Assembly (NCBI RefSeq): GCF_014652655.1 | Contig: NZ_BMZF01000012.1 | Location: 1-43,431 of the forward strand | Length of the DNA stretch: 43,431 nt | Direction: 5' to 3' | Source: Paramylibacter ulvae | GTDB taxonomy: Bacteria > Pseudomonadota > Alphaproteobacteria > Rhodobacterales > Rhodobacteraceae | In this document: positions 7,752-15,959 of the stretch, piece by piece | How the letters are laid out: each line of letters opens with the position of its first letter | Position numbering within the stretch: the stretch's first letter is position 1 | Notes under the pieces: generated by a model | Databases searched by the model: none | The model's input: the letters and a program-made list of their open reading frames with translations, nothing else | Told to the model about the DNA's origin: nothing | Program-made: the position numbers and the translations under genes

Positions 7752-9055
7752 GCTTCATCCTCCAATTTCTGCCACGCGGCCAGAAAGGTTTCTTTGAATT
7801 CGTCGTAGGCCAAATCAAAACTGCCGCGCGCGCGCCGCCATGTGTCACGCGTCATGTCGCGGTAATCAATTTCGTAAATCGAGCTGAGGAATCGGCTTGA
7901 TTGTTCTACCGCGCGGGTCATTTCGATTGGGTTGTCGGTTAATCTATCCCCAAAAACCTTTCGAAATGCTTCTACCATCGCACGGTGCAAATCATTGCTT
8001 GGCTCGTATCGTGTCACCAAAAAGCGGATGTCTTGGAATACCTTGGGCAATGAAACCTTCCCCGCGGGGAAGGTTTGTTCAAACCCAGCGCTGAGATCTT
8101 CCAACGCTTCTGCAAGCTGTCCGATGAAGCTGGTGGTGCTGTCATATTCCCAATAGCCAGGGCCAGATGGAATATACAAAAGGTCCGCCGCAAACACAGC
8201 ATTCATGGATTGATAGCCAATCGCAGGCGGGCAATCGAAAATAATCAAATCATACGCATCATCAGGCAACGCATCCAAATAACGGCTAACCGCGGCAAAG
8301 AATGACCATTCGGGATTCATATGACGATATTGCGCCGAGGCAAATTCCACAAAGGCTGCATTGGCACAGGACGGCACAATATCAATTGTGGACCATGCGG
8401 TTGGCTTGATGAAATCATTGACGCGCAAATCACCCAAACCCATATCGGTGATCGCTGCAGGAATGCGGCGTTGGGGCAGGGCGGTTCCGCTTTCGGCGCC
8501 CACCGCAGCGGCATTTTGACGGTTGGTTTCGCGCTCCAAGTCACGCGCCATAATGCCCCAAACGGTGTGATCTTCAGAGACATTCGTGAGCCCCATTGAA
8601 TGGCTTAGTGTAGCTTGTGGATCAAAATCAACGGCCAACACACGGTATCCATCAAGGGCGGCGGCATGTGCAAAATGAAGTGCAACGGTTGATTTTCCAG
8701 CACCCCCTTTGAAATTCGCAATCGCGCAGCGCACCGCACGTTTTCCCGCAGGGCGTTCTGGCATCATGCTTTGGCGGTTCACCTTCATCTTGCGGCGCAG
8801 CTCGTTCACCTCTTCCAAAGTATACCAGCGCTGGCGGCCATCTTCTTCGACCAAGCCTGCAGGCAAGGTCGGGTCACTGGCCAAACGTCCGCGAAAGGTG
8901 GATTGGTTAATTTTAAGGATCAGGCTCGCCACTTCCCAACTTGAAAAACGACGCAGCTTTTTATCCATTTCAGGGCTGAACGTCTGTTGACGGATCCAGT
9001 TTTGCATCTTTAATGAATTGGCTTGAAGCTCGCTTAAATCTTGGTGCGTGAACAT
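7748..9055 (-). CDS. parA: ParA/RepA-type plasmid partition ATPase
   Basis: This is a 435-residue ParA with an N-terminal DNA-binding region (about residues 30-95, FSSWEVASLILKINQSTF, then RQRWYTLEEVNELRRK) that should repress its own operon. The deviant Walker A motif is KGGAGKST at about residues 114-121, the A' motif is VLAVDFDPQATLS, and Walker B is DLIIFDCPPAIG. The enzyme drives partition by forming an ATP-dependent gradient on the nucleoid. The ATG at 9055 is followed by MFTHQDLSELQ, common for this group. The 3' part contains a perfect 24-bp palindrome (8053-8076) that adds an in-frame TFPAGKVS segment at about residues 327-334 and looks inserted between two family-typical blocks. Confidence 0.94.
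   Translation of the reverse strand: MFTHQDLSELQANSLKMQNWIRQQTFSPEMDKKLRRFSSWEVASLILKINQSTFRGRLASDPTLPAGLVEEDGRQRWYTLEEVNELRRKMKVNRQSMMPERPAGKRAVRCAIANFKGGAGKSTVALHFAHAAALDGYRVLAVDFDPQATLSHSMGLTNVSEDHTVWGIMARDLERETNRQNAAAVGAESGTALPQRRIPAAITDMGLGDLRVNDFIKPTAWSTIDIVPSCANAAFVEFASAQYRHMNPEWSFFAAVSRYLDALPDDAYDLIIFDCPPAIGYQSMNAVFAADLLYIPSGPGYWEYDSTTSFIGQLAEALEDLSAGFEQTFPAGKVSLPKVFQDIRFLVTRYEPSNDLHRAMVEAFRKVFGDRLTDNPIEMTRAVEQSSRFLSSIYEIDYRDMTRDTWRRARGSFDLAYDEFKETFLAAWQKLEDEA
8053..8076. repeat. Perfect 24-bp palindrome inside parA (copy 1)
   Basis: Bases 8053-8064 are the exact reverse complement of 8065-8076; the core is CCCCGCGGGG. It is read in frame as part of ParA. Copy 2 lies 1.4 kb away right after parB (6633-6656). 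Having one copy inside coding sequence suggests either a partition site embedded in the operon or a palindromic element that inserted in frame. Confidence 0.85.
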
Positions 9056-9514
9056 TTTATAAATCCCAGGACGCTAATTTTGATTATTTTCGTAAATACG
9101 CCTAATTTGCAAAAATTGCAAAGATGTAATTCACTCAATTAAGGAAATTGCGAAAATAGGCTTTTGCCTTATCTATAGCGGGTAAATGATCGAAACCGAT
9201 TCGCAAACAATTGCGTTGTACAGGGAACAATGGCTGCGGGGTGAACACAAAATATAGGGGACACCAAATCACCGAATACCGCACAATGGGTGACACGAAT
9301 ACGCCAATAGGGGACACGTTGAGAGTCACCCTTTACCAATAATACCTTTCTTTTATATTTGATTTGGAAAAATTCTGGGGGAATGTTTCGGTATCCCTTG
9401 ACAGAATCGGATCGCTCAACGCAAATATGAGGAGGTTGTTGAAAAGCGTTGGGAAACAGGCTAATCAACAGTCACCAAGCAAGACAGTTGGCAAAACTGC
9501 GAAAAGGGCGAGCA
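9056..9514. other. Candidate replication origin / par control region between parA and rep
   Basis: This 459-bp gap separates divergent parA and the DnaA-like rep gene, the usual place of the origin in this plasmid type. It is AT-rich next to parA. Visible elements are two direct copies of ATAGGGGACAC (9253-9263 with a leading T, and 9307-9317), a related GGTGACAC at 9289-9296, an inverted repeat CGCAA-ACAA-TTGCG at 9202-9215, and two TTGCAA hexamers separated by AAA near 9107-9121. The TTATCTATA at 9169 weakly resembles a DnaA box. The repeats could be iterons for Rep or operators for ParA; the sequence alone does not separate these roles. Confidence 0.6.
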
Positions 9515-10204
9515 ATGGCAATACGAAAGCCAGTGGGGCAGGGTGCCTCATCAAAGAAATACGATATTTTGACGGCTTTGTCTGTGCATGGTTTGTCGGC
9601 GGACAAACATGTTCAACGTCAAGTGTTGCGTATTATTGCGTTGATCACCAGTCGCTATAATTGGCGCGGCGATGAATTGTCGATGGGACACAAAGAAATT
9701 GCACGTCTTTGGGCGGTGGACCCGCGTACCGTGAAACGTGAAATGGCAAAACTGCGGGATAAGAATTGGATTGTTGTCAAACGCCAAGGCGCGCGCGGGC
9801 GGGTTTCGACATATGGAATAAACCTTGATCTGATCCTCAAAGATACACAGGAACAATGGCCCAATGTCGGGCCAGATTTTGTTGAAAGAGCAGGGGGGCT
9901 ATTGCCCGCGCCCGCAAGTCCGAAGATTGTCAAAGTTGATTTTGGCAAACCGCAGCCCAAACCGATTGATATTCGCAAAGGCAGCTGGAGCGATGTCTGC
10001 GCAAGCCTTCGTGCAATTGATCCAGTGCGGTTTGAAAACTGGTTGGCACGCTTGGATTTTAAAATGATTGACGATGCCGTGCTCGTCCTTACCGCGCCAA
10101 GCAGCTTTATTGCGCAATATGTGCAAACACACCTATCTGATTTCATCCTCAAACAAGCGAGTGGCGCATATCCAGGGGTGAAATCATTGCGCGTTGAAAC
10201 CTAG
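9515..10204 (+). CDS. DnaA-like plasmid replication initiator
   Basis: The N-terminal half is a winged helix-turn-helix region (LSMGHKEIARLWAVDPRTVKRE, then LRDKNWIVVKRQGARGR) expected to bind the origin. The last ~75 residues match domain I of DnaA: WSDVCASLRAIDPVRFENWL, then AVLVLTAPSSFIAQYVQTHL. The AAA+ and domain IV parts of chromosomal DnaA are absent, as expected for the DnaA-like plasmid replicases of Rhodobacterales. I chose the ATG at 9515 (AAGGG eight bases upstream); a TTG at 9449 would give 251 residues. It lies divergent to parAB and ends four bases before the convergent flavoprotein gene. The domain I part may recruit host helicase-loading factors. Confidence 0.88.
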   Translation: MAIRKPVGQGASSKKYDILTALSVHGLSADKHVQRQVLRIIALITSRYNWRGDELSMGHKEIARLWAVDPRTVKREMAKLRDKNWIVVKRQGARGRVSTYGINLDLILKDTQEQWPNVGPDFVERAGGLLPAPASPKIVKVDFGKPQPKPIDIRKGSWSDVCASLRAIDPVRFENWLARLDFKMIDDAVLVLTAPSSFIAQYVQTHLSDFILKQASGAYPGVKSLRVET

Positions 10205-10208
10205 TGAT

Positions 10209-12143
10209 TCAAGACTGTTCAATCATGAAAGCATCAAAGAATTTTGCAAGCTCTGCATGTGCTGTGACAGGCAAGATTGTCGCGATGTGTTGATCTGGTC
10301 TGACAATGACAACACAGCCGTTGGTGCGCTCGATCCCACGAAGATCATAGATATCATTGCCGTCCTGCGCTTGGAATACTTTTTCATAGTCACGCAGTGC
10401 GTATTTACCCTTGGCAGGCCAGAGATAGTCAGGAAGGTCATGCATTGACAAATCTTGTTGTTGAAAGACCGCGTAAGTATCAATCAAAGAGTCAATATCG
10501 CCATCTTTGGGTGTGTATTTTTTAACAGGAGAAGACGGGTCATTGGCCAAGAAATCAACGCATTGATATGCATCTGACGATGCTTGCCTTGGATCTTGGA
10601 CGCCACCAAATAGAAAGAGGCGCCAGCGACCGTCGGCTTTGACGAGGTGACCCAAATGCTGGGTTCTGCCATCGGCCACGCGCGTTGCCTGTGCCGAGTG
10701 GAAGCGTTGCCCTATTTTAAGACCCGTCGCCAAATGTTGGTTTTCTTGTCCGGTACAAATGTAGGACGGGAAATATTCGATTGATGTGCCGCTTACAAAA
10801 CCGCTTTGGCGTTTCATAAAGGCTTCGATCTCGGCTGTGCCGATTCTGGCTGAGTCTAAATTGCCACCAGCAGTGGGGCGCGTTGCGATCAATTTTGACA
10901 GCTCCTTATCCGCATCAATCAGTTGTTGCGCCACTTTGCGACGTTCGGTGCAATATGTGGCCAGCAATTTGGGATCGCTTTGGCCTTGCAAGACTGCGGC
11001 CATTTTCCAGCCCAAGTTAAAGGTATCGGGCAAGGATGTGTTTAAACCCCAGCCACCCTTGGGGCTGTGTGTGTGACAGGCATCACCAGACACAAAGGCA
11101 CGCGGCATGACATCGTCTGAACTGTCGATGGGGCGGTTATCAAAGCGATCTGCAATACGTTGGCCCACCGAATAGATTGACCACCATGCCACCTCTTTGA
11201 CGTCCAATGTGTAGGGGTGGAAAATTTTCTGTGCTTTGGCGATCAGGTCCTGTTCGGTTAGCTTGATATCGGTTGCGCGTTTGCCTTTGGCCATTGAATC
11301 CATTTCGACGTAAAAGCGGCAAAGATAACCGCCCTCGCGTGGGATGGTCATCACCGCGCCGTGGTCTTTGGATTGGATAAAGCTTTTGACGCGAATATCT
11401 GGGAAATCTGTGTTTAACAGAATGTCCATCACACCCCATGCTTTATCAGCGGAATCACCTTGCAACGAAATGCCAAGCCCCTTGCGAACGCTGCTTCTGC
11501 CGCCATCGCTCCCAACGATGAAACGCGCCTTGACCGTTTCAACCTTGCCAGCGCCCGCATCATCGGAGCGTTTGAATGTTGCGGTAATCGGATAGGCGTC
11601 GAGGTCTTGGGTAAGGGTATCGTCGATATCCAAATCAACCAATTCGCGGCTGTAATGCGGGCGCAGGTTGGTGATCGAATTTTTCATCCCGTCGATCAAT
11701 ATTTCATGCAGTCGTGCTTGGTTGACAATGCCGTGCGTGAATTCTGACAATCCGTCCCTTGCATCGCTGATTTTTTCAGTACGCTTGATGTTTTGTGGAT
11801 TTGCGTCGTCTGGTTCCCAGAATGTGTTTTGTTTTAACTGATAGGTTTCTTTGACCACCAAGTCGCTGCTGTTAAAGGCTTCCATGATTTCGATGGTACG
11901 GCACGAAATGCCATCCGCGCGGCCAAACAGCAACGGACCATGTGCCATATCAACAATGCAGGTTTTGATGTCTGCAAATTCCGACATTTGCCGCGCCATG
12001 GTCAAACCTGCTGGGCCAGTGCCAATGATCAGCACGTCGATTTCGCTGGGCAAGTCTTCGATCGGGGGAATTGGGTATGGTTTTCTTGCTGCATCAGGAA
12101 CCTGATAGTTACCCGGTTTGAACCCGTTTAGATGATATTGCAT
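10209..12143 (-). CDS. FAD-dependent aromatic hydroxylase (phenol 2-monooxygenase / 3-hydroxybenzoate 4-hydroxylase type)
   Basis: This 644-residue single-component group A flavoprotein monooxygenase should use NAD(P)H and O2 to add a hydroxyl ortho to a phenolic group. The N-terminal dinucleotide fold is IGTGPAGLTMARQMSEF. The mid-sequence FAD/NADPH motif is FIVGSDGGRSSVRKGL. The FAD ribityl-binding motif is AFVSGDACHTHSPKGGWGLN, and a C-terminal thioredoxin-like domain fills the last ~180 residues, as in MobA and phenol hydroxylase. It lies next to the homoprotocatechuate cluster and shares a palindromic promoter site with it, so it probably supplies the catechol that HpaD cleaves, for example from a hydroxyphenylacetate. 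HpaBC, the usual 4-hydroxyphenylacetate hydroxylase, is absent. The substrate is an inference. Confidence 0.88.
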   Translation of the reverse strand: MQYHLNGFKPGNYQVPDAARKPYPIPPIEDLPSEIDVLIIGTGPAGLTMARQMSEFADIKTCIVDMAHGPLLFGRADGISCRTIEIMEAFNSSDLVVKETYQLKQNTFWEPDDANPQNIKRTEKISDARDGLSEFTHGIVNQARLHEILIDGMKNSITNLRPHYSRELVDLDIDDTLTQDLDAYPITATFKRSDDAGAGKVETVKARFIVGSDGGRSSVRKGLGISLQGDSADKAWGVMDILLNTDFPDIRVKSFIQSKDHGAVMTIPREGGYLCRFYVEMDSMAKGKRATDIKLTEQDLIAKAQKIFHPYTLDVKEVAWWSIYSVGQRIADRFDNRPIDSSDDVMPRAFVSGDACHTHSPKGGWGLNTSLPDTFNLGWKMAAVLQGQSDPKLLATYCTERRKVAQQLIDADKELSKLIATRPTAGGNLDSARIGTAEIEAFMKRQSGFVSGTSIEYFPSYICTGQENQHLATGLKIGQRFHSAQATRVADGRTQHLGHLVKADGRWRLFLFGGVQDPRQASSDAYQCVDFLANDPSSPVKKYTPKDGDIDSLIDTYAVFQQQDLSMHDLPDYLWPAKGKYALRDYEKVFQAQDGNDIYDLRGIERTNGCVVIVRPDQHIATILPVTAHAELAKFFDAFMIEQS

Positions 12144-12188
12144 GATAACCTTCTCCCGAATGATCGTTCCGCATATGCCACAAGATCA

Positions 12189-12206
12189 GTTAATTGTCAT
12201 GTTAAC
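12189..12206. promoter_or_regulatory. Candidate MarR operator upstream of the flavoprotein gene
   Basis: GTTAATTGTCATGTTAAC is an inverted repeat (GTTAA / TTAAC with eight bases between) located 46-63 bases upstream of the monooxygenase start. Its CATGTTAA core is shared with the palindrome at 12886-12897 in front of hpaF, so both arms are likely controlled by the MarR protein encoded between them. Confidence 0.55.
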
Positions 12207-12360
12207 TATTATCGAAGGAAGTTGATATTCACAAGTATCCTTTTCACAATTCCTTGGTGCGATCTGGCACAGATATAGGGTGCGCGATCTTGCAGGATGC
12301 GCATTTGGTGGAGAATTCGACGTGGGTTTTGTTTATTGCGTGCGGACAACGCCGTTGCGA

Positions 12361-12798
12361 TCAGGGGTTCGCATCGGGGTCCAGCCGGGCCAAAAGATCA
12401 AGTAATTCTTCGTATCCTTTGGGGCCGAGTTTTTCTTTGAACCCAGCGACGATCTTTAGCGCTTGGGGCGTGTGTTCATCAATAATCTGCTGACCATTTT
12501 TTGTGATTTCAATGAATTGTCGCCGTCTGTCATTGGTGTCGCGCGTTTGTGTCACAAGCCCCTTATCGCGCAAGGTTGCCGCGATCCGTGTGAGGCTTGG
12601 AAACATAAGACTGGATCGATTGGCCAGCGTTTTAGTATCCATGCGGCCAAATTCCGTTAAGACCCGCAAAACGCGCCATTGTTGTTCGGTAATACCCGTT
12701 GTTTCCAGCATTTCACGAATCGGGGACATCAGGCCTTCGCGTGCTCTGATCAGTGCAATCGGTAGAGATCGGGCCGTCGAAGGAAGTTGTTTTGTCAT
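12361..12798 (-). CDS. hpaR: MarR-family regulator (HpaR-like)
   Basis: The 145-residue protein has the MarR winged helix: GITEQQWRVLRVLTEFG, TLANRSSLMFPSLTRIAATL, then LRDKGLVTQTRDTNDRRRQF as the wing. HpaR proteins repress homoprotocatechuate genes and release DNA when the aromatic substrate is bound. It is divergent from hpaFED with 108 bases between, and same-strand with the flavoprotein gene, the position expected for a repressor of both. The operator candidates at 12189-12206 and 12861-12897 support this. The symbol hpaR is given by context. Confidence 0.85.
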   Translation of the reverse strand: MTKQLPSTARSLPIALIRAREGLMSPIREMLETTGITEQQWRVLRVLTEFGRMDTKTLANRSSLMFPSLTRIAATLRDKGLVTQTRDTNDRRRQFIEITKNGQQIIDEHTPQALKIVAGFKEKLGPKGYEELLDLLARLDPDANP

Positions 12799-12847
12799 TG
12801 GTGCCTCAATTTATATATTCCCCCTCACTTGCACGAGAAAGAAGGTG

Positions 12848-12897
12848 TTGACAACGCATGTTAGCATTAATTAACTTAGCATCAATTAACATGTTAA
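12848..12897 (+). promoter_or_regulatory. hpa promoter and MarR operator region
   Basis: A consensus -35 TTGACA stands at 12848-12853, with a weaker -10 (TTAACT) 17 bases on. Two tandem 15-bp repeats follow, TTAGCATTAATTAAC (12861-12875) and TTAGCATCAATTAAC (12876-12890), and then the perfect 12-bp palindrome TTAACATGTTAA (12886-12897). These overlap the predicted -10 and transcription start, a layout that suits repression by a MarR dimer. A GGAA-containing ribosome site precedes the GTG of hpaF. Confidence 0.65.
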
Positions 12898-12906
12898 GGA
12901 ATTTAC

Positions 12907-13296
12907 GTGCCACACTTTCACATCGAATATTCTGCCAACCTAGAGGACGTCATTGATATGGCGGCACTGTGTCAGGAAATCCGCGCCGAAGCGGCAAAAA
13001 TCGATGCCTTCCCCACGCCAGGTATTCGGGTGCGGGCAACGCGCGTTGATCATTTTGCAATGGCTGATGGAAATCCTAAACATGGGTTTATTGATCTGTC
13101 GGTTCGATTGCGCGAGGGCAGGGCGCCAGACGTAAAGCACGCGGCAATCACGCGTCTGTTTGAGGTTCTTAAAGATTTCGTCGCCCCCGCAATGGCCACC
13201 CGTTCCATCGCGCTCTCGTCAGAGATGCGCGACATTAATGCCGATCTGTCGCCGAAATTTGGCAACGTTCGCGATCACTTGGAGGATCCTCAATGA
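12907..13296 (+). CDS. hpaF: 5-carboxymethyl-2-hydroxymuconate isomerase
   Basis: HpaF tautomerises 5-carboxymethyl-2-hydroxymuconate in the homoprotocatechuate meta-cleavage pathway. The 129-residue length is normal. Position 2 is proline (start PHFHIEYSANLED), the catalytic amino-terminal proline exposed after Met removal in this tautomerase family. Basic residues in GIRVRATRVDHF fit the substrate carboxylate site. The start is GTG. It is the first gene of the operon, and its stop overlaps the hpaE start (ATGA). Confidence 0.92.
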   Translation: MPHFHIEYSANLEDVIDMAALCQEIRAEAAKIDAFPTPGIRVRATRVDHFAMADGNPKHGFIDLSVRLREGRAPDVKHAAITRLFEVLKDFVAPAMATRSIALSSEMRDINADLSPKFGNVRDHLEDPQ

Positions 13297-14804
13297 GTAA
13301 ACTGAATGACAACATCGCCAAACTGGATGGATATCTGGGCAGGTTTCGCAAAACCGGCATCCTGAACCGGATCGCAGGACAGGATGTGGCGGGTGCTGAT
13401 GGGGTGTTTCAAAACACTTCGCCTGTGGACAAATCCGTAATTTGTGACGTGGCACATGGCGCGGCGGCGGATATTGATGCGGCAGCGAATGCCGCACATG
13501 ATGCGTTTGCTGCTTGGCGTGATATGCCAGCGCTTGAACGCAAAAAAATCCTTATCAAGATCGCCGAAGGCATTGAGGCACGTGCCGAAGAAATTGCGCT
13601 GTGTGAATGTTGGGATACGGGCCAGACTTATAAATTCATGTCCAAGGCGGCATTGCGCGGTGCAGAAAATTTCCGATATTTTGCGGATCAAGTCGTGCAG
13701 GCGCGTGATGGTCAACAGTTACAATCACCAACATTGATGAACGTCACAACGCGCAAGCCCATTGGCCCTGTCGGTGTTATTACACCGTGGAACACGCCGT
13801 TCATGTTATCCACTTGGAAAATCGCGCCGGCCTTGGCTGCGGGATGTACTGTGGTGCATAAACCTGCGGAAGCCTCGCCATTGACTGCGCGTCTTTTGGT
13901 TGAAATCGCCGAAGAGGCAGGTTTGCCACCGGGCGTTTTGAACACCGTCAATGGATTTGGCGAAGGTGCTGGCAAGGCGCTTTGTGAACATCCAAAAATC
14001 AAGGCGATTGCATTTGTGGGCGAGAGCCGCACAGGCAGTTTGATCACCAAACAAGGTGCGGATACGTTGAAACGTAATCACCTTGAACTTGGCGGTAAAA
14101 ACCCTGTTATTGTATTTGACGATGCCGATCTGGATCGCGCATTGGATGCTGTGATCTTTATGATCTATTCGATAAACGGGGAACGCTGCACCAGTTCTTC
14201 GCGCTTGCTGATCCAAGATACAATTCGCGAAGAATTCGAAGCCAAACTGATCGAACGTGTTAATAATATTAAGGTTGGTCATCCGCTGGATCCCGCCACG
14301 GAAATTGGGCCATTGGTCACCGAAGAACACTTTAACAAAGTGACCAGTTATTTCGATATCGCCAAAGAAGACGGCGCGACAGTGGCCGCAGGCGGCGTGA
14401 CAATTGGCGACGAGGGTTATTTCGTTCGCCCCACATTGTTCACCAACGCCAATAACAAAATGCGCATCGCCCAAGAAGAAATCTTTGGCCCTGTGTTAAC
14501 GTCCATTCCTTTTTCGACCGAGGAAGAGGCGCTCAGCATCGCCAATGACATCGACTATGGTTTGACTGGTTACGTTTGGACAAATGATTTGACCCGCGCG
14601 TTGCGTTTTACCGATGCACTAGAGGCGGGGATGATTTGGGTAAATTCCGAAAACGTGCGCCACCTGCCCACGCCATTTGGCGGGGTAAAGGCCAGCGGTA
14701 TCGGGCGCGATGGCGGCGACTGGTCTTTCGAATTTTATATGGAGCAAAAACACATCGGTTTTGCCACAGGTCAACATAAAATCACCAAGTTAGGAGCCCT
14801 TTGA
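13293..14804 (+). CDS. hpaE: 5-carboxymethyl-2-hydroxymuconate semialdehyde dehydrogenase
   Basis: This 503-residue NAD-dependent aldehyde dehydrogenase oxidises the ring-cleavage product of homoprotocatechuate to the diacid. Visible ALDH motifs are the Rossmann PWNTPFMLSTWKIAPALAAG, the general-base stretch LELGGKNPV and the nucleophilic cysteine in NGERCTSSSRLL. Later motifs include EEIFGPVLTSIPF and the C-terminal FGGVKASGIGRDGG. It overlaps hpaF by ATGA and hpaD by TGATG, with GGAGG before its start, so the three genes are tightly coupled. The assignment within the large ALDH family rests on the gene order. Confidence 0.92.
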   Translation: MSKLNDNIAKLDGYLGRFRKTGILNRIAGQDVAGADGVFQNTSPVDKSVICDVAHGAAADIDAAANAAHDAFAAWRDMPALERKKILIKIAEGIEARAEEIALCECWDTGQTYKFMSKAALRGAENFRYFADQVVQARDGQQLQSPTLMNVTTRKPIGPVGVITPWNTPFMLSTWKIAPALAAGCTVVHKPAEASPLTARLLVEIAEEAGLPPGVLNTVNGFGEGAGKALCEHPKIKAIAFVGESRTGSLITKQGADTLKRNHLELGGKNPVIVFDDADLDRALDAVIFMIYSINGERCTSSSRLLIQDTIREEFEAKLIERVNNIKVGHPLDPATEIGPLVTEEHFNKVTSYFDIAKEDGATVAAGGVTIGDEGYFVRPTLFTNANNKMRIAQEEIFGPVLTSIPFSTEEEALSIANDIDYGLTGYVWTNDLTRALRFTDALEAGMIWVNSENVRHLPTPFGGVKASGIGRDGGDWSFEFYMEQKHIGFATGQHKITKLGAL

Positions 14805-15787
14805 TGCCAATCCCAGCACCAAATCTGTACCCCGATTTCAACACAATCCGATTGAGCCACGTTTGCTTGAATGTAAAAGACCTTGCTGCGTCGCGCAAAT
14901 TTTATACTGAGATTGTTGGTCTTCAGGTCACTGATGAATCCGATAGTCACGTTTACCTGCGCGCCATGGAAGAGCGCGGGCATCACTGCATAATTTTGCA
15001 AAAGTCCGATCAACCAGGCACCGTCGAAGTGATGGGTTTCAAAACCTATGACGAGGCTGATTTGGACAAGGCAGAAACCTATTTTAAAGGCAAAGGCCGC
15101 CCTACGTCTTGGGTTGAACGCCCATACCAAGGCAGAACATTGCTGACATCCGACAACATGGGCATTCCGCTGGAATTTTATCACAAAATGGATCGCTTGG
15201 ACCCAATCCACCAGAAATATGCGCTGTATCGTGGTGTGAAACCGTTGCGGATCGATCATTTCAACTGTTTCAGCCATGATGTTGATGCATCCGTGGATTT
15301 TTACAGTGATTTTGGGTTCCGTGTGACAGAATACACCGAGGATGATGACAGCAAGAAACTATGGGCCGCTTGGATGCACCGCAAAGGTGGCGTGCATGAT
15401 ATGGCGTTCACCAACGGTACGGGTCCACGGATGCACCATGTTGCGTTTTGGGTGCCAACCCCGTTGAACATTATTGATCTGCTCGATCTGATGGCGACGT
15501 CTGGTTATGTCGATAATATTGAACGCGGCCCTGGCCGCCATGGTATTTCGAACGCTTTCTTTCTTTACATCTTGGACCCTGATGGCCACCGCATTGAGAT
15601 TTACTGTTCTGATTACCAAACGGTTGATCCTGATCTGGAACCGATTAAATGGGATCTACAAGATCCACAGCGCCAAACGCTTTGGGGTGCTCCTGCACCT
15701 GAAAGTTGGTTCAAGCATGGCACTGCGTTCGTCGGTGTTGATCTGAAGGATTCCGAGATTGAGGCCAGCCCGATTATTGCACCTTAA
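14804..15787 (+). CDS. hpaD: 3,4-dihydroxyphenylacetate 2,3-dioxygenase, extradiol type I (VOC fold)
   Basis: HpaD opens the ring of homoprotocatechuate between C2 and C3 using Fe(II) or Mn(II). The protein (327 aa) consists of two vicinal-oxygen-chelate modules. The second carries the 2-His-1-Glu metal triad: His in RIDHFNCFSHDV, His in RMHHVAFWV and Glu in GHRIEIYCSDY. This VOC type differs from the LigB-type HpaD of E. coli and resembles the Brevibacterium/Arthrobacter enzyme. ATG 14804, with AGGAG seven bases upstream, is preferred to the in-frame TTG at 14801. A hairpin follows at 15824. Confidence 0.92.
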   Translation: MPIPAPNLYPDFNTIRLSHVCLNVKDLAASRKFYTEIVGLQVTDESDSHVYLRAMEERGHHCIILQKSDQPGTVEVMGFKTYDEADLDKAETYFKGKGRPTSWVERPYQGRTLLTSDNMGIPLEFYHKMDRLDPIHQKYALYRGVKPLRIDHFNCFSHDVDASVDFYSDFGFRVTEYTEDDDSKKLWAAWMHRKGGVHDMAFTNGTGPRMHHVAFWVPTPLNIIDLLDLMATSGYVDNIERGPGRHGISNAFFLYILDPDGHRIEIYCSDYQTVDPDLEPIKWDLQDPQRQTLWGAPAPESWFKHGTAFVGVDLKDSEIEASPIIAP

Positions 15788-15823
15788 CGGATCTGGGTTT
15801 GAAAACTCTGATCAATTCGGACA

Positions 15824-15847
15824 ACCGCCCCTTGCAATGGGGGCGGT
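15824..15847 (+). terminator. Intra-operon hairpin between hpaD and hpaG
   Basis: ACCGCCCC (15824-15831) pairs perfectly with GGGGCGGT (15840-15847) around an 8-base loop. No U-tract follows, so partial termination or mRNA end protection is more likely than a full stop; the hpaGHI genes continue on the same strand 113 bases later. Confidence 0.6.
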
Positions 15848-15959
15848 GTATTGAAATGTTCAACGCTGGGATTGTCTTAACAAGAAATCCTACCTGAAAC
15901 CGGCGACGATGTTGGATGATGGCCGTCGCTGTCATTCAAGAAGTTTTGGAGAAACTAAA

